Shown: one piece after another, positions 14,233 to 25,298 of the stretch
Numbering within the stretch: position 1 is the first letter of the stretch
How the letters are laid out: the number at the start of each line of letters is the position of its first letter
NCBI GenBank assembly: GCA_018466975.1
Contig: CM031556.1
Location: 3,286,001-3,350,000 of the forward strand
Source: Sparassis latifolia
Taxonomy: Eukaryota; Basidiomycota; Agaricomycetes; Polyporales; Sparassidaceae
Direction of reading: 5' to 3'
DNA: 64,000 nucleotides
Notes under the pieces: generated by a model
Databases searched by the model: none
Seen by the model: the letters and a program-made list of their open reading frames with translations, nothing else
What the model was told of the DNA's origin: nothing
Made by a program: the position numbers and the translations under genes

Positions 14233-17200
14233 ATGTCAGAAACTCCTCCGGACGATTCCCTTTGGGGAGGTGACACTCCCGTTGCTCACCATGTCGATGT
14301 CGCCCAAGCGGAGGCCGATTTTGAGTTGCTATCTCGACAACTAACGAGGCGTGCCACTGCCGTTCAGAACGAGAAGGATCTCGAAAAGAAGGATATCGAG
14401 AAGAGCATTGAGGAACAGCCCTTCGACCTACGTGAATACCTCTCCTCCTCGAATGACGCGAACCAGGAAGCCGGCATCATGCACAAGCATGTCGGTGTCA
14501 CTTGGGAACGGTTACGCGTCGATGTCATCGGCGGAACAGGCCATAAGGTGTGTACATATGCTTTGTGGAGAGGAGGTTCATTTCGTTTATGTGGCATGTG
14601 TAAACCTTCAAGATATATGTCAAAACGTTCGGCAGTAAGCAATGTCGTCTTTGACTTGATTTTTCGTACTGAGAGGCGCTGCAGCGGATGCACTCAACTT
14701 TTTCCTCACGCCCATCCTATGGGCATGGTCACTCATTACATGGATGGTCCCCGTGAAGCGCCACATGGAAACTACTACAATCCTTCATGAGTGAGTCCAT
14801 CAATCAAGTCCCGTCGGTGTAGCACTCACCATTCTCAAAGGTCTGACGGTGTTCTCAAACCTGGAGAAATGTGTCTGGTCTTGGGTTGTCCCGGAGCTGG
14901 ATGCACTACTTTCCTCAAAACGATAGCGAATGATAGGGAGTCGTACGCCAATATCTCGGGCGACGTGCTCTATGCTGGAATTGATGCACATGAAATGGCT
15001 AAAATGTACAAGGGTGAAGTCACCTATAATCAAGAAGGTTTGTTGGTTCACCTTCCTCACAGCAGCACGAGATTTCGATTGACGTCGTGCATAGATGATC
15101 TACATATTGCAACGCTGACTGTTTCCCAGACTCTTGAGTTTGCTCTGTCGCTTAAGACTCCTGGCCCGAATGGTCGTCTCCCTGGAATGTCTCGTAAAGA
15201 GTTCGATCAGACCGTGAAGAATACTCTCCTCCGTATGCTGAATATCTCGCATACCGCGAACACGTACGTTGGCGATGAGTTTGTCCGTGGCGTCTCTGGA
15301 GGGGAGCGTAAGCGTGTCTCCATCGCAGAAATGATGGCTACGCGCGCGCATGTCTTGTGTTACGATAATTCCACTCGAGGTCTCGACGCGAGTACTGCCC
15401 TCGACTTCATCAAGGCTCTGCGAGTAATGACCGACGTTCTTGGGCAGACTGTGTTTGTGACGTTGTAAGTCTTTTGTCTCAGATGCCGCTCTGGAAGCTT
15501 GCTGACATGAGCATAGGTACCAGGCTGGCGAGTCGATCTATGAGCAGTTTGACAAAGTTCTCGTCCTGGACAAGGGTCGCCGAGTATACTTTGGCCCGCC
15601 TGCCCAAGCCCGCCCCTATTTTGAAGGCTTAGGCTTCTTGCCAATGCCCCGCCAGAGTACTCCGGATTACGTGACAGGCTGTACCGATCCTAATGAACGC
15701 CAGTTTGCACCCGGCCATTCCGAGGCGGACGTACCTTCGAGCCCCGAGGAACTGGAATCTGCCTTCTTGGGCTCGTCATTCGCTCGCTGAAATGAAAATG
15801 TCGCTAGAGGAATACAAGAAGTTGATGGCGGCGGACAAGGCGGACCAGGAGGCGTTCCGGGCTGCCGTGCTCGCTGACAAGAAGCGGGGGGTCTCGAAGA
15901 AGAGCCCGTACACGCAGGGCTTCATTGGCCAAGTTCGTGCCTTGACTCTTCGTCAATTCCGCATGCGGCTCCAGGACAGGTTCCAGCTCATCACCAGTTT
16001 TGGCTTGTCCATCGTGAGTTTGTTAAATGCCGAGTTTTAGAACGGATTGGTGGGGTGCTGACTCGAGCGTAGGTCCTCGCCCTTGTTATCGGCGGTGCGT
16101 ACTTCGACCTAAAGCCGGATTCTGCTGGCGCGTTCACGCGGGGTTCGGTGATTTTTGCTGGAATGCTCACCGTCGCCTTGGACACGTTCGGAGAGGTATG
16201 TTATTTGTGGCGTGTGTAGCCTCTCCTTCTTTACTGAATGCTCCGCTCCTAGATGCCTGCGCAAATGCTCGGACGGCCGATTATCAAGAAACAGGTGTGT
16301 TTAACGGGATTATCAGTCTTCGAAAAAATATGCTGAGTGCACTCCTATAAAGACCAGCTACAGTCTGTACCGTCCAGCGGCTGTAGTAATCGCCAACACG
16401 TTCGCAGACATACCTTTCTCCGCATCGAGGGTTTTCATCTACAACGTAATAATCTATTTCATGGCCAATTTATTCCGTTCCGCAGGCGGCTTCTTCACAT
16501 TCCACCTCTTTGTGAGTGTTCCTCCTTCATGGAGTGCTGTTATGCCACTTATGCCTTTCACAGGTCTACTTGACATTCCTTACGATGCAAGGGTTCTTCA
16601 GGACGTTCGGGTACATGTGCTCGAATTTTGACGCTGCATTCCGGATCGGAACCTTCTTCATACCGAACATGGTTGGGTATACAGGTTACCAGATTCCTGT
16701 CTTGACGATGAAACGCTGGTTGTTTTGGATTGTGAGTGACGATTAATAGTTCATGCAAGTGCGAAGGTTGACAGTCGGATAGTACTACATAGACCCCCTC
16801 GCGTATGGTGCGTTCAATAACCTAACCTGTTCGGATAGAGCAGTCCGTATTCACGTTGCTCTATAGCGTTGACTGCGTGTCTGGAGAATGAATTCATGCG
16901 ATTTGACGTATGTTGCAGTGCTTCTACGACATTCTATCACCCGTTCATCTTTGATGTCATAGGTGACGTGCAATGGCAATTACATCGTACCCCGGAACCC
17001 CCCCGGTTCTACCACCTACCCGTACGTCGTTTCGCCCTTACCCTCACCGCTTATTGACGCCAGGTATAGGGATGGTCTTGGTCCGAACCAGGTCTGTACT
17101 TTGTACGGATCTGTGCCAGGCCAGACCTTGGTTTCCGGCCATTCGTATCTGGAAACTGGGTACGGAATTAACACGCATGATCTTTGGCGTCGTAATTTCC

Positions 17201-20152
17201 TTGTGCTCGTGGGCTTCTTCTTCTTGTTCCAGCTCACGCAGGTCCTCTTGGCAGAGTTCTACACGGTAGGTTTTCTTGACATGGGGTCTTGTATCTCCAT
17301 TGATAGTCCGCTGTAGCAATTCGGCAGTGGTTCTGGTGCTACCATTTTCGCTAAGGAGGATGCTGACATGAAAGCTCGCAATGCTGTCCTCCGCGAAAAG
17401 AAGGAGCAACGCGCCGGACAGTCCGGCGCAGACAAAAAAGAAAAGCTCGAGCTGACTGAGTCTCGGACGTCGCAGGCCCAGAGGTATGACTTTCTACCTC
17501 ATCTACGGTGGATTGTAACCTGACTGTGTGCAGCAATACGGTCGCCCAGCGCAGGAGCTTCACGTGGGAGAAGATCAACTACTTCGTTCCAGTGGAAGGA
17601 GGTACTCGCAGACTTCTCCATGACGTATATGGATATGTCAAGCCCGGCACATTGACTGCGTTAATGGGCTCGTCCGGAGCAGGTAAGATCCATGAAGTTT
17701 TATCCGTCAGTTTGTTCAACTAACCTGAACCACTCCAGGCAAAACAACATGTCTGGATGTTCTCGCACAACGCAAGAACATTGGTGTTGTCTCGGGTGAT
17801 TTGCTTCTGGAAGGACGTGCCCTTCCGCGCGACTTCGCGCGTAGGACGGCTTATGGTGCGTTCGCTCAGAATACTTCCTCGTTCGCCAGGTTGCTAAAGC
17901 CCACTTAGCTGAGCAGATGGATGTGCACGAAGGTACCGCAACTGTGAGAGAGGCGATGAGGTTTTCAGCATATCTTCGTCAGCCCAGCGACGTTTCCAAA
18001 GCCGAGAAGGACGCTTACGTGGAGGAGATGATTGAGGTCCTCGAGTTACAAGACCTCGCTGACGCGGTGGTGTACAGCCTTGGTGTCGAAGCGCGCAAGC
18101 GACTAACGATTGGGGTGGAACTTGCGAGCAAACCGTCCCTACTTTTCTTAGATGAGCCAACCTCTGGCTTGGACGGCCAGAGCGCGTGGAATGTTGTCAG
18201 GTTCTTGCGCAAACTCGCAGATGGTGGACAGGCCATCCTCTGCACCATCCACCAGCCCTCCAGCATGCTCATACAGACATTCGACAAGCTGCTTTTACTG
18301 GAACGCGGAGGTGAAACGGTATATTTTGGAGATATCGGAGCAGACTCACGTATCCTCCGGGCATATTTTGCTCGTCATGGAGCGGTATGCCCCAATAATG
18401 TGAATCCTGCCGAGGTAGGTGTATTCGTTGCAGCCGATCGATGTATCCGAAATGTTGATTTCTGATGTGATTCGCTTAGTTCATGTTGGATGCAATAGGT
18501 GCCGGCTTAGCTCCTCGTATCGGCGATAGGGACTGGAATGACATCTGGCTGGATTCCCCTGAATATGCTGAGGTACGAGCCGACATAGATCGCATCAAGC
18601 ATGAAGCGGATCGCCCGCAGAATGAGTCTGACGCTGCAACTACATGTGAGTTTGACCATCAATTGGAGGTATTGGCTAACGGTCTTTTCAAGATGCGGCG
18701 CCCTTCTGGTACCAAATGCAGGTAGTAGTAAAGCGCAATACTATGATGTTGTGGCGCTCCCCGGATTATGTCTTTAGTCGCCTTTTCGTGCATGCTTTCA
18801 TATCATTGTTCGTCTCGCTGCCGTTCCTGCGACTTGGGAACAGTGTGCGTGAGCTCCAATATCGCGTCTTTGGCATGTGAGTGTCCGGTATTGAGACTTT
18901 GACCTGCGACTTATCTACCTACAGATTTTGGACCACGATCGTACCTGCAATTATCATGGGCCAGTTGGAACCGCTGTGGATTCTCAATAGAAGTAAGTCG
19001 TGCATAGTCTTCCGTAGGATCTTCTTAATAATCAATGACGTACATAGGAATATTCATTCGAGGTGAATGAACGATGCACACTTGTATGAGTTACCATTAT
19101 GCTAATATGTTGTGCAGAATCATCCAGCCGTATCTATTCGCCGTACGTGTTCGCTGTCGCCCAGCTCGTCGGTGAAATACCTTATTCGATACTTTGTGCC
19201 ATCCTATATTGGGTGCTCATGGTATGTCCTTTTCGCTCCAATTCACCCTGAGTCTCAGTATTCGCTCAGGTATACCCGATGGGATTCGGCAAAGGAGCAG
19301 CGGGAACGAGAGGCACATTTTTCCAGCTCCTAGTCATTCTGTTCATGGAGTTATTCGGTGTGAGTCTAGGCCAGTTGATTGGGGCACTCTCCCCGAGTAT
19401 GCAGGCAAGTTGTCGTTCTCTCTCTTGAAGCGACCCTTTAAGTAATACTTGAACGATGCCAGATCGCTCCGCTGTTCAATCCCTTCATCGGTGTGTTCTT
19501 GGGGACTTTCTGTGGGGTCACCATACCGTACCCTACGATGGAGAAATTCTGGAAAACCTGGATGTACCAGCTAGATCCGTTCACTCGCACCCTCAGCTCT
19601 ATGCTGTCGACTGAATTACAGTGAGTACCTCTCTCGTCCCTTCTCCGACCTCATACCGAAAAACGTTGGTAGTGGTCTCGTCATTCGGTGTCGCAGCGAT
19701 GAGTTCTCCATCTTCAACCCGCCATCCGGACAGACCTGTCAGCGTTGGGCGGGCGAGTTTGTCGCTGCATTCGGTGGTTACCTGAACAACCCAAACGCCA
19801 CTGAATCCTGCCAGTACTGCCAGTACGCTGTGAGTACCTGCGCGTCCGTGATACTAGGATCCTAACCAAGTCATGCCATGAATCAGTCCGGCGATGAGTA
19901 CTTCACGCCGCTGAACATTCGATACTCGAACCGTTGGAGGGATGCCTTTATTTTCTTGTCGTACTCTGGTGAGTGTATCTTTGAATAACATCAACTTGGA
20001 GATACAGTTTTTCATTAACGGCACACTAATAGTGTTCAACGTCATTGTCACGATCAGTGAGTTTCTTGTGCCTTCCGCACTTGACTCATAATTGACGACC
20101 AATATCTCCATGTACAGTTGCCTCGCGCTTCCTGCGCTACGCGAAACGTTAG
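14233..20152 (+). CDS. PDR-type full-length ABCG multidrug transporter (one frame break)
   Basis: Plasma-membrane ATP-driven efflux pump of the pleiotropic drug resistance family, order (NBD-TMD)2. NBD1 has the PDR-specific Walker [14 protein letters not shown], in which the usual Lys is Cys, the signature [11 protein letters not shown] and the atypical Walker B end [17 protein letters not shown]2 has a normal Walker A (GSSGAGKTT, split by an intron near 17690), the modified signature [18 protein letters not shown] and Walker [13 protein letters not shown], then HQPSS. Two six-helix membrane domains follow, with [20 protein letters not shown] in the first and the large Cys-containing loop before the last helix. 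It ends [11 protein letters not shown]. More than fifteen short introns. A one-base excess near 15779-15788 puts a TGA in the upstream frame although both sides are clearly coding. The allele is either broken or mis-assembled. Confidence 0.93.
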
Positions 20153-21800
20153 ACGGCATTTCACTATCAATTCTCCGCACATGCATCCGCAATATCTCTA
20201 GAAGCACTTTCGATAGATGCATCAAGCACATCGTACGATTTCAACTCTAACGTCTATTCTAATCACTCGCCTTGGTGCTGTTTTCCACTCGTTCTCACGC
20301 GCAATTCTTTATCGACCCTCGTCTTGATCGGAGACGGAACTATGCAGACTGCTCATTCTCTAGATGTCTGTCGTAGAGTACCTTATTTGGATGTGTAGCT
20401 TGTGTAGCACATAATAACATAGATTTATCGCGCTTTAAATGTCTGAGTGACTTTTGCTTCGCGATCACGTGCCTGGACGCGGTTGTGGCTCCAATCGCTT
20501 GTGCGGACTTGCACATATTTCTTTGTCGATAGTACACCCTATCAGATTACGTATGCCTTGACGAACAAGAATTGAACGAAACAGCTACATAACGATACCC
20601 CCAGCGCAAGCATTTCCAGCAACAGACACAATGGAGCCTCACAGCGCATAGAGCCTTCAGTGGTCTCGCCAGAATTGTACCGGAACGTCGGAGCACCCGC
20701 GGTACAGACTAGCCTAGCATACATCAGGAGGAGTTTCGGGAGGGGAGTAATAGCCACATAGCAACAGCAGAAGAACATGTAGCCGCAGACAAGAGGTTGC
20801 TCCAGTAGTGGATATGCCGGGAAGTGGGCACTCAAGCTCGAATTACTGGAGATAGGAAGACAGTGCTCAAAGAAAAATACGAACCACCACATGAATGTAC
20901 AAGACGATAAGTAATGATCACAGTTCAGTCGAGGGGGCATGCAACATAATTCTCAGATAAGATGATCAAGAAAAAGGGGAGAGACGAAAATAAAACGAGA
21001 CAAACATGGAAACAGAAGCATAGCGTGCCGCCGGATTCAGAAGCAGACAAACATCGACAGATTGAAGCAGCGATATGAACCAGAGCCGCACACAGCAAAA
21101 GAGGATCAAAGCACCACTGTCGGCACATAAAGTTCCACGCAAGTCGATGCGTAACCAAGTGCATTGCCGCCTCCGCAGGATAAGAACAATCATAGGAGTC
21201 TATACGACGGGCATAGCTGCAGTCATATTTTCAAAGGGCATACTTCCACGACAGATGCAAGGCAGTCCCGATATGAATAGCTGTCACAGTAGAGATCACA
21301 GCCAGTGGAGAAGGCCGAGCCAAGAGAGAACAACCGGATTCCATCGCGCCATAGTCAAAGCCAGAAGAGCAACCGCCGCAACCGCCGAGACCGCCGAGAC
21401 CGCCGAAGAGCAATGTTGTCGAGCAGAATAGTCATGTCAATAGTCGAGGAGTACAGAGCCCATACTTATTACCAGATATAGCACCAGCCCGAGCATAAAG
21501 GCGAAGCACGATAGCCATGGTTACTAGAACAAGCAGTGACGCCGCCTAGAACTGAAAGGCCAACCACCAGCTCGCGGACAGCAGAAGGAAGGAGCACACC
21601 TTGAGTTTTTGTGAAGCTCGGATGCGGCGCGAGTTGGTTTCGCCCGCCGCCCGAAGGCGACAGGGTACTCGTCCCGAGGACCACATAGAGGTCCGCGCCA
21701 TCCTCAGGGGGGTCTTTCCACGCGATTGTCGGTTCAGAAAAGCGAGTGTAAAAGAGAAGGAAGACCAGCATCTGCAACTGGTGTTTTTCTCGGGGGTCTA
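20153..21800. other. Gene-poor stretch with hydrophobic minus-strand frames
   Basis: After the transporter's 3' UTR I find no gene I can assign. On the minus strand, open frames at 20542-20940, 20925-21164 and 21469-21777 encode hydrophobic peptides, for example ASLLVLVTMAIVLRLYAR near 21480-21540. They could be exons of a diverged multi-pass membrane protein, but I could not join them with consistent phases. A short CCG/CCGAGA trinucleotide run lies at about 21370-21410. Confidence 0.4.
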
Positions 21801-21812
21801 CAGCCGCCTATG

Positions 21813-21870
21813 TAGGACTATGTAGGCTCGGCTAGCACTCGGCTAGACAAGTCCCTACTATATAGTCCTA
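21813..21870. repeat. Imperfect inverted repeat around TAGGACTATGTAG
   Basis: TAGGACTATGTAG at 21813-21825 pairs, with one mismatch, with CTATATAGTCCTA at 21858-21870. The loop is about 32 nt and holds two copies of CTCGGCTAG. Further CTATGTAG-like units flank both arms. It may be a decayed transposon end or a hairpin; the function is unknown. Confidence 0.5.
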
Positions 21871-21919
21871 TGTAGCCCGTGTAGACTTGTTGCAGTTTCC
21901 AGATGAGCCTCAGTGCCAC

Positions 21920-22880
21920 AGTACGTCGCCAAGCCCAAGCCCAAGCGTTCAGAACGCGTCATCAGTACAGAGAACGCTGCACGAGGTGATACCCGTCGCG
22001 TAAGATGAGCAATAGTAAGCCGTCGACAGTCCAGCCAGAACCGTAGGAGATTGTCGCCAGAAGTAAGCTACAAGTCGAGCCATCGGTCGAGCCTCCTCAG
22101 CACACCCCAGCCAGCTCAAGTTCAGACTAAGTACGTCGCCAGTCTCAGACTGAGTATCGCCAGTCACCCACACACCCACCGTCGACAGAAGCAAGCAGAG
22201 TCAGCCGCCATCAGATTCGCCACAGAAGTCCAAAGGCAGTGTGGCCACAAGTGTTGCCCAGCTCAGCTAGCGTTATCAATGTCGCCGCAGCTTAGAACTC
22301 AGACATCCTCGCCAGTATCCAAGGCCCACCTACCCACCGTAGACAGAACAAAAGTCAACCGCCAGAGTCGCCGTCGAAGCCAGTGTGGCCACAGGTGGTC
22401 CCTAGCTCCGCAAATGCTGTTGATGGGTCGCCTAGCCTAAAGCCTAGTTCAGTACTGTAGTTGCCGTCGAAGAGTAGAGAACCACAGACGTCGCCACATG
22501 GGTCATTGCCGTTGAAGGGTACAGTGCCGATATTGTCACAGACAGACCGCCGACCAGTATTGAGATGTCGCAGCAGCACTGTCTTCAGTTATCGCCGTCG
22601 ATGAGTACAGAACCGTTGTGGCAAAAGTGGTGGTCACCGTCGCCAGAACAAAAGGTAAATACAGTCAACGACGAAGAGGTCGCATCGCCGTGTCACCCGG
22701 CCATACAAGCCAACCAGCGACCCCAGTCAGAAATCCAACTTGGAGATGGTCTTGAGGATATTAGAGCGCAAAGTTGAGTGACCTGCGGTGAAGCACGCGT
22801 CGGTGGGAGTAAATGGCGGACTAAAACATCGAGAAAAAATTTACCTTCGCTGTTTCACCTGTCGCCGCGGACACTAAAAG
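21920..22880. repeat. Degenerate GTCGCC-rich minisatellite-like region
   Basis: GTCGCC or GCCGTCGA motifs recur irregularly across about 950 bases, for instance near 21926, 22052, 22134, 22280, 22366, 22463, 22491, 22597 and 22637. Two longer blocks are recognisably copies: GTCGACAGAAGCAAGCAGAG at 22181 with its relative at 22339, each followed by a shared CAGTGTGGCCACA (22238 and 22381). The open frames crossing it are Ser/Arg/Gln-rich with no domain and are probably not coding. Confidence 0.55.
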
Positions 22881-23058
22881 TTGAGTAATGTTGCTAGAGG
22901 ATGGGAGAGACGTTGAGAGCTCAAGGACTCCGAGGGGACACCAGTGAAGAGGAAAATGATGGGAAAGAGAGTGAAGCAGAGCCCTATATATACTTTTCTG
23001 AGCAGCATCCGCAGCGTTGCTTTAACCTAGCCGACAGGGCACGCTTGGACCCTCAGTA

Positions 23059-24130
23059 GTGCACTGGCATTGTTCGACTGCCCAAAGCGTGGATGAGTTG
23101 CCAAATCGAGCGAGCAGTGCAACGCGCCACACGGAGCAAACGGCACGAGGCTCGGACAATGGGACCCAAGATCGGAAGCTGTCCGCAGCTTCAGGCCTAT
23201 TGGACTGCCGCTTTACACCAGAACCGACAATACTTGCTGCACCAGAGTCCTGTGGCGGGAATGCAGAAGCAGATATCCTAGGAGAGACTCAGTTAGTATG
23301 TTTCTGATGAACGCGTACCAGCTGTCACAGTCAAGATGCGATGAGTTTACCTTGAATGACGACACGCGGACCAAGTTGACCTACAGTTTTTCGATTATTT
23401 CAGGCTCGACTTCTCGACATCATTTTTGCACACATCCAGGTGGTCAAATATTCAACGTTCAAGTCCAGATGAAGAAAATAGTCCTCCCCGTATCGGTGTA
23501 TGAGTTAGCAATCCAGCTCGATCCGCGACGACCGCCAGCGACGACACAAAGCTTTTTGGTCTCATATTCGTGTTACACTTTCGTATCTAATTTACCATCC
23601 ATCGCACCTCGTCGAATGGATTTTTCTTCTAGGCAGTGAAGCCAAGGATGCTCACAGCAGTGAGATTACCACGGATGAACACGTCTCGAGCTTCTTCGGA
23701 GACAAAGTTCGTGGCGATGTTCCCAGTGCACCAGCGTCCTGGACAAAGGTGAATGAATGAAACATGCCCCAATTTTTGGTTGGTATCGAGTGTTCAAACA
23801 TCGGTAGGTGTAACACGCACACGTTTCTACGTACTGGTTTACCTTGAAGGGCGATCTAATCACATCGACGTCGATGGCACCACATTTCTCTTCCTTCACG
23901 ATGTTTCGTGCATTGGCGCGAGTTCTGACAAAACTGCTGTCGGATGATGTCCAGTCGCAATTGAGGTCGCCGGTTTCTTCGAGCTGGACTTCATCCGATG
24001 AGATCATTTCCGGTGATGCGGAGATATTTGGTAAATGGTTTGAGGAAGCGGGAGTAGTTGATTGTATAGGGACATCTAAAGGACTGACCACTGATAGAGA
24101 GAAGCTCGAGAACGCTATAAGAGGTGGTTT
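23059..24130 (+). other. Weak candidate multi-exon coding region, unidentified
   Basis: Several segments look like exons with plausible splice sites. One follows a TTTTCTTCTAG acceptor near 23631 and reads SEAKDAHSSEITTDEHVSSF, continuing into SFFGDKVRGDVPSAPASWTK with a GTGAAT donor near 23748. The next follows an acceptor near 23849 and reads through to EIFGKWFEEAGVVDCIG and LENAIR near 24123. A possible small exon ARLLDIIFAHIQ lies at 23404-23439. I could not fix the start, the end or the phases between all pieces, and I do not recognise the protein. It may be a decayed gene. Confidence 0.25.
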
Positions 24131-24455
24131 CTGCATGCACACCTTGTTGGTCTTGAAGTTGGTTGCAGGATGTATAATGTTCGTCCACTAAATGTTTTCA
24201 TTGAGTCTACGCAAGGAGTGTGCAGCCCGTATATATGCGCTCTATTGGAGCCATGCAGGCAGAGCCAGATAGTTGGTCGCTGTAGGAAATTGCGCATTCA
24301 CGAGTTGGGGGTTATTACATTGATGGCGGATAACTCGGGCCAGGTGACGGAGTACTAGATTGTATGCAGCAGAGGAGTCTAAAATTAGCGAGGATGAAAA
24401 CCTATTGATACAACAACTGCGGTATGGCGAGGGTAGAATACAGAGGACGCTGGTA

Positions 24456-25035
24456 TCATTGTTTCGGTGCGTTTTGGAACTGGCAAACGGTAAATCCAGT
24501 TGAGCACTACGAAGAGAAGGGAACGGGTGAGAATGAACGTACGATATCGCGGAGCTGGCCTTGGGCGTCGTTGAATTGTTTCTCTAGGTATTTCGCCTAG
24601 AGGAGCGTTAAGTACCAATAGGCAAGAACGAAAGGAGTGAGCACACCTTCTTCGCCAAATTGTTGAGGTCATCAGCAAGCTCCTTCTCCTCCGTCTTGAG
24701 CTCCTTCTCCATTGTGGGGCGCGGGACCATCATGAACCTGCTCGCATTAGGCGGTGAAAGGATAGATGCACTGGCCACTCACATCTTCCCAACACCCTTG
24801 TACAGGTTCACATCGCCTTGTAGAGAAGTGATCTCCTCAATCGTCAGCTGCAGAATCCGCCGCTCTCGCTCCTTCGCGGCGATCTGCTGCCGTGATACAT
24901 TCAGAGCGCGTTGCGACTGCACAGCGGTCTGCTGGATCTGCACCAGGATCTGTTGCGAGACTTCAATGACTTGTTCTGAACAAGAGAGACGCGACGACAT
25001 ACCTTGCGTAGTGTGTCGTCTGAGAGCGTGGCCAT
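24456..25035 (-). CDS. Prefoldin subunit 1
   Basis: Beta-class subunit of the hexameric prefoldin chaperone, which passes nascent actin and tubulin to the CCT chaperonin in the cytosol. Five exons (25035-25003, 24949-24783, 24737-24647, 24596-24543, 24479-24456) join in frame to 122 codons plus stop, the normal size. The product begins MATLSDDTLRK, then ILVQIQQTAVQSQRALNVSR and QQIAAKERERRILQLTIEEI, the first coiled-coil arm; GDVNLYKGVGKMFMMVPRP, the hairpin core; and ELADDLNNLAKKAKYLEKQF, the second arm. It ends LRDIFQNAPKQ. The first intron was placed so that DDTLRK joins the helix directly. It is divergent from Snu114, with start codons only 263 bases apart. Confidence 0.88.
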
Positions 25036-25298
25036 GGCAGGTCGACGACGGCGAAGTGGCGGGGCAACTTTGAAGACGCGTCGCGAGTTGGGCGCTTAGC
25101 GCTCCTGCTTTCTGCAACCGTCCACTGTGCTTCGGTCCTGCGGTTTCGCCACTCCACGTCAAAAACTCCTGAAGTGAACTTGCTGGGTCAATACTATTTG
25201 TGGTCATCTTTACTTTGCCTTTTTCTGCGGCTTTGCTTTTGCGTCGATCGTGTACAGTGCCCTCATAACTTTGCTCCACTAGCCGATTACTCTCCAAC
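25036..25298. promoter_or_regulatory. Short bidirectional promoter, prefoldin 1 / Snu114
   Basis: The 263 bases between the two divergent start codons must carry both promoters. No TATA box is evident, as expected for housekeeping genes. Confidence 0.5.

Noticed and set aside
20542..21777. Minus-strand hydrophobic frames as a seven-helix receptor gene
   Set aside because: Helical pieces exist, but no set of splice sites joined them in phase and no family motif was seen, so no gene was called.
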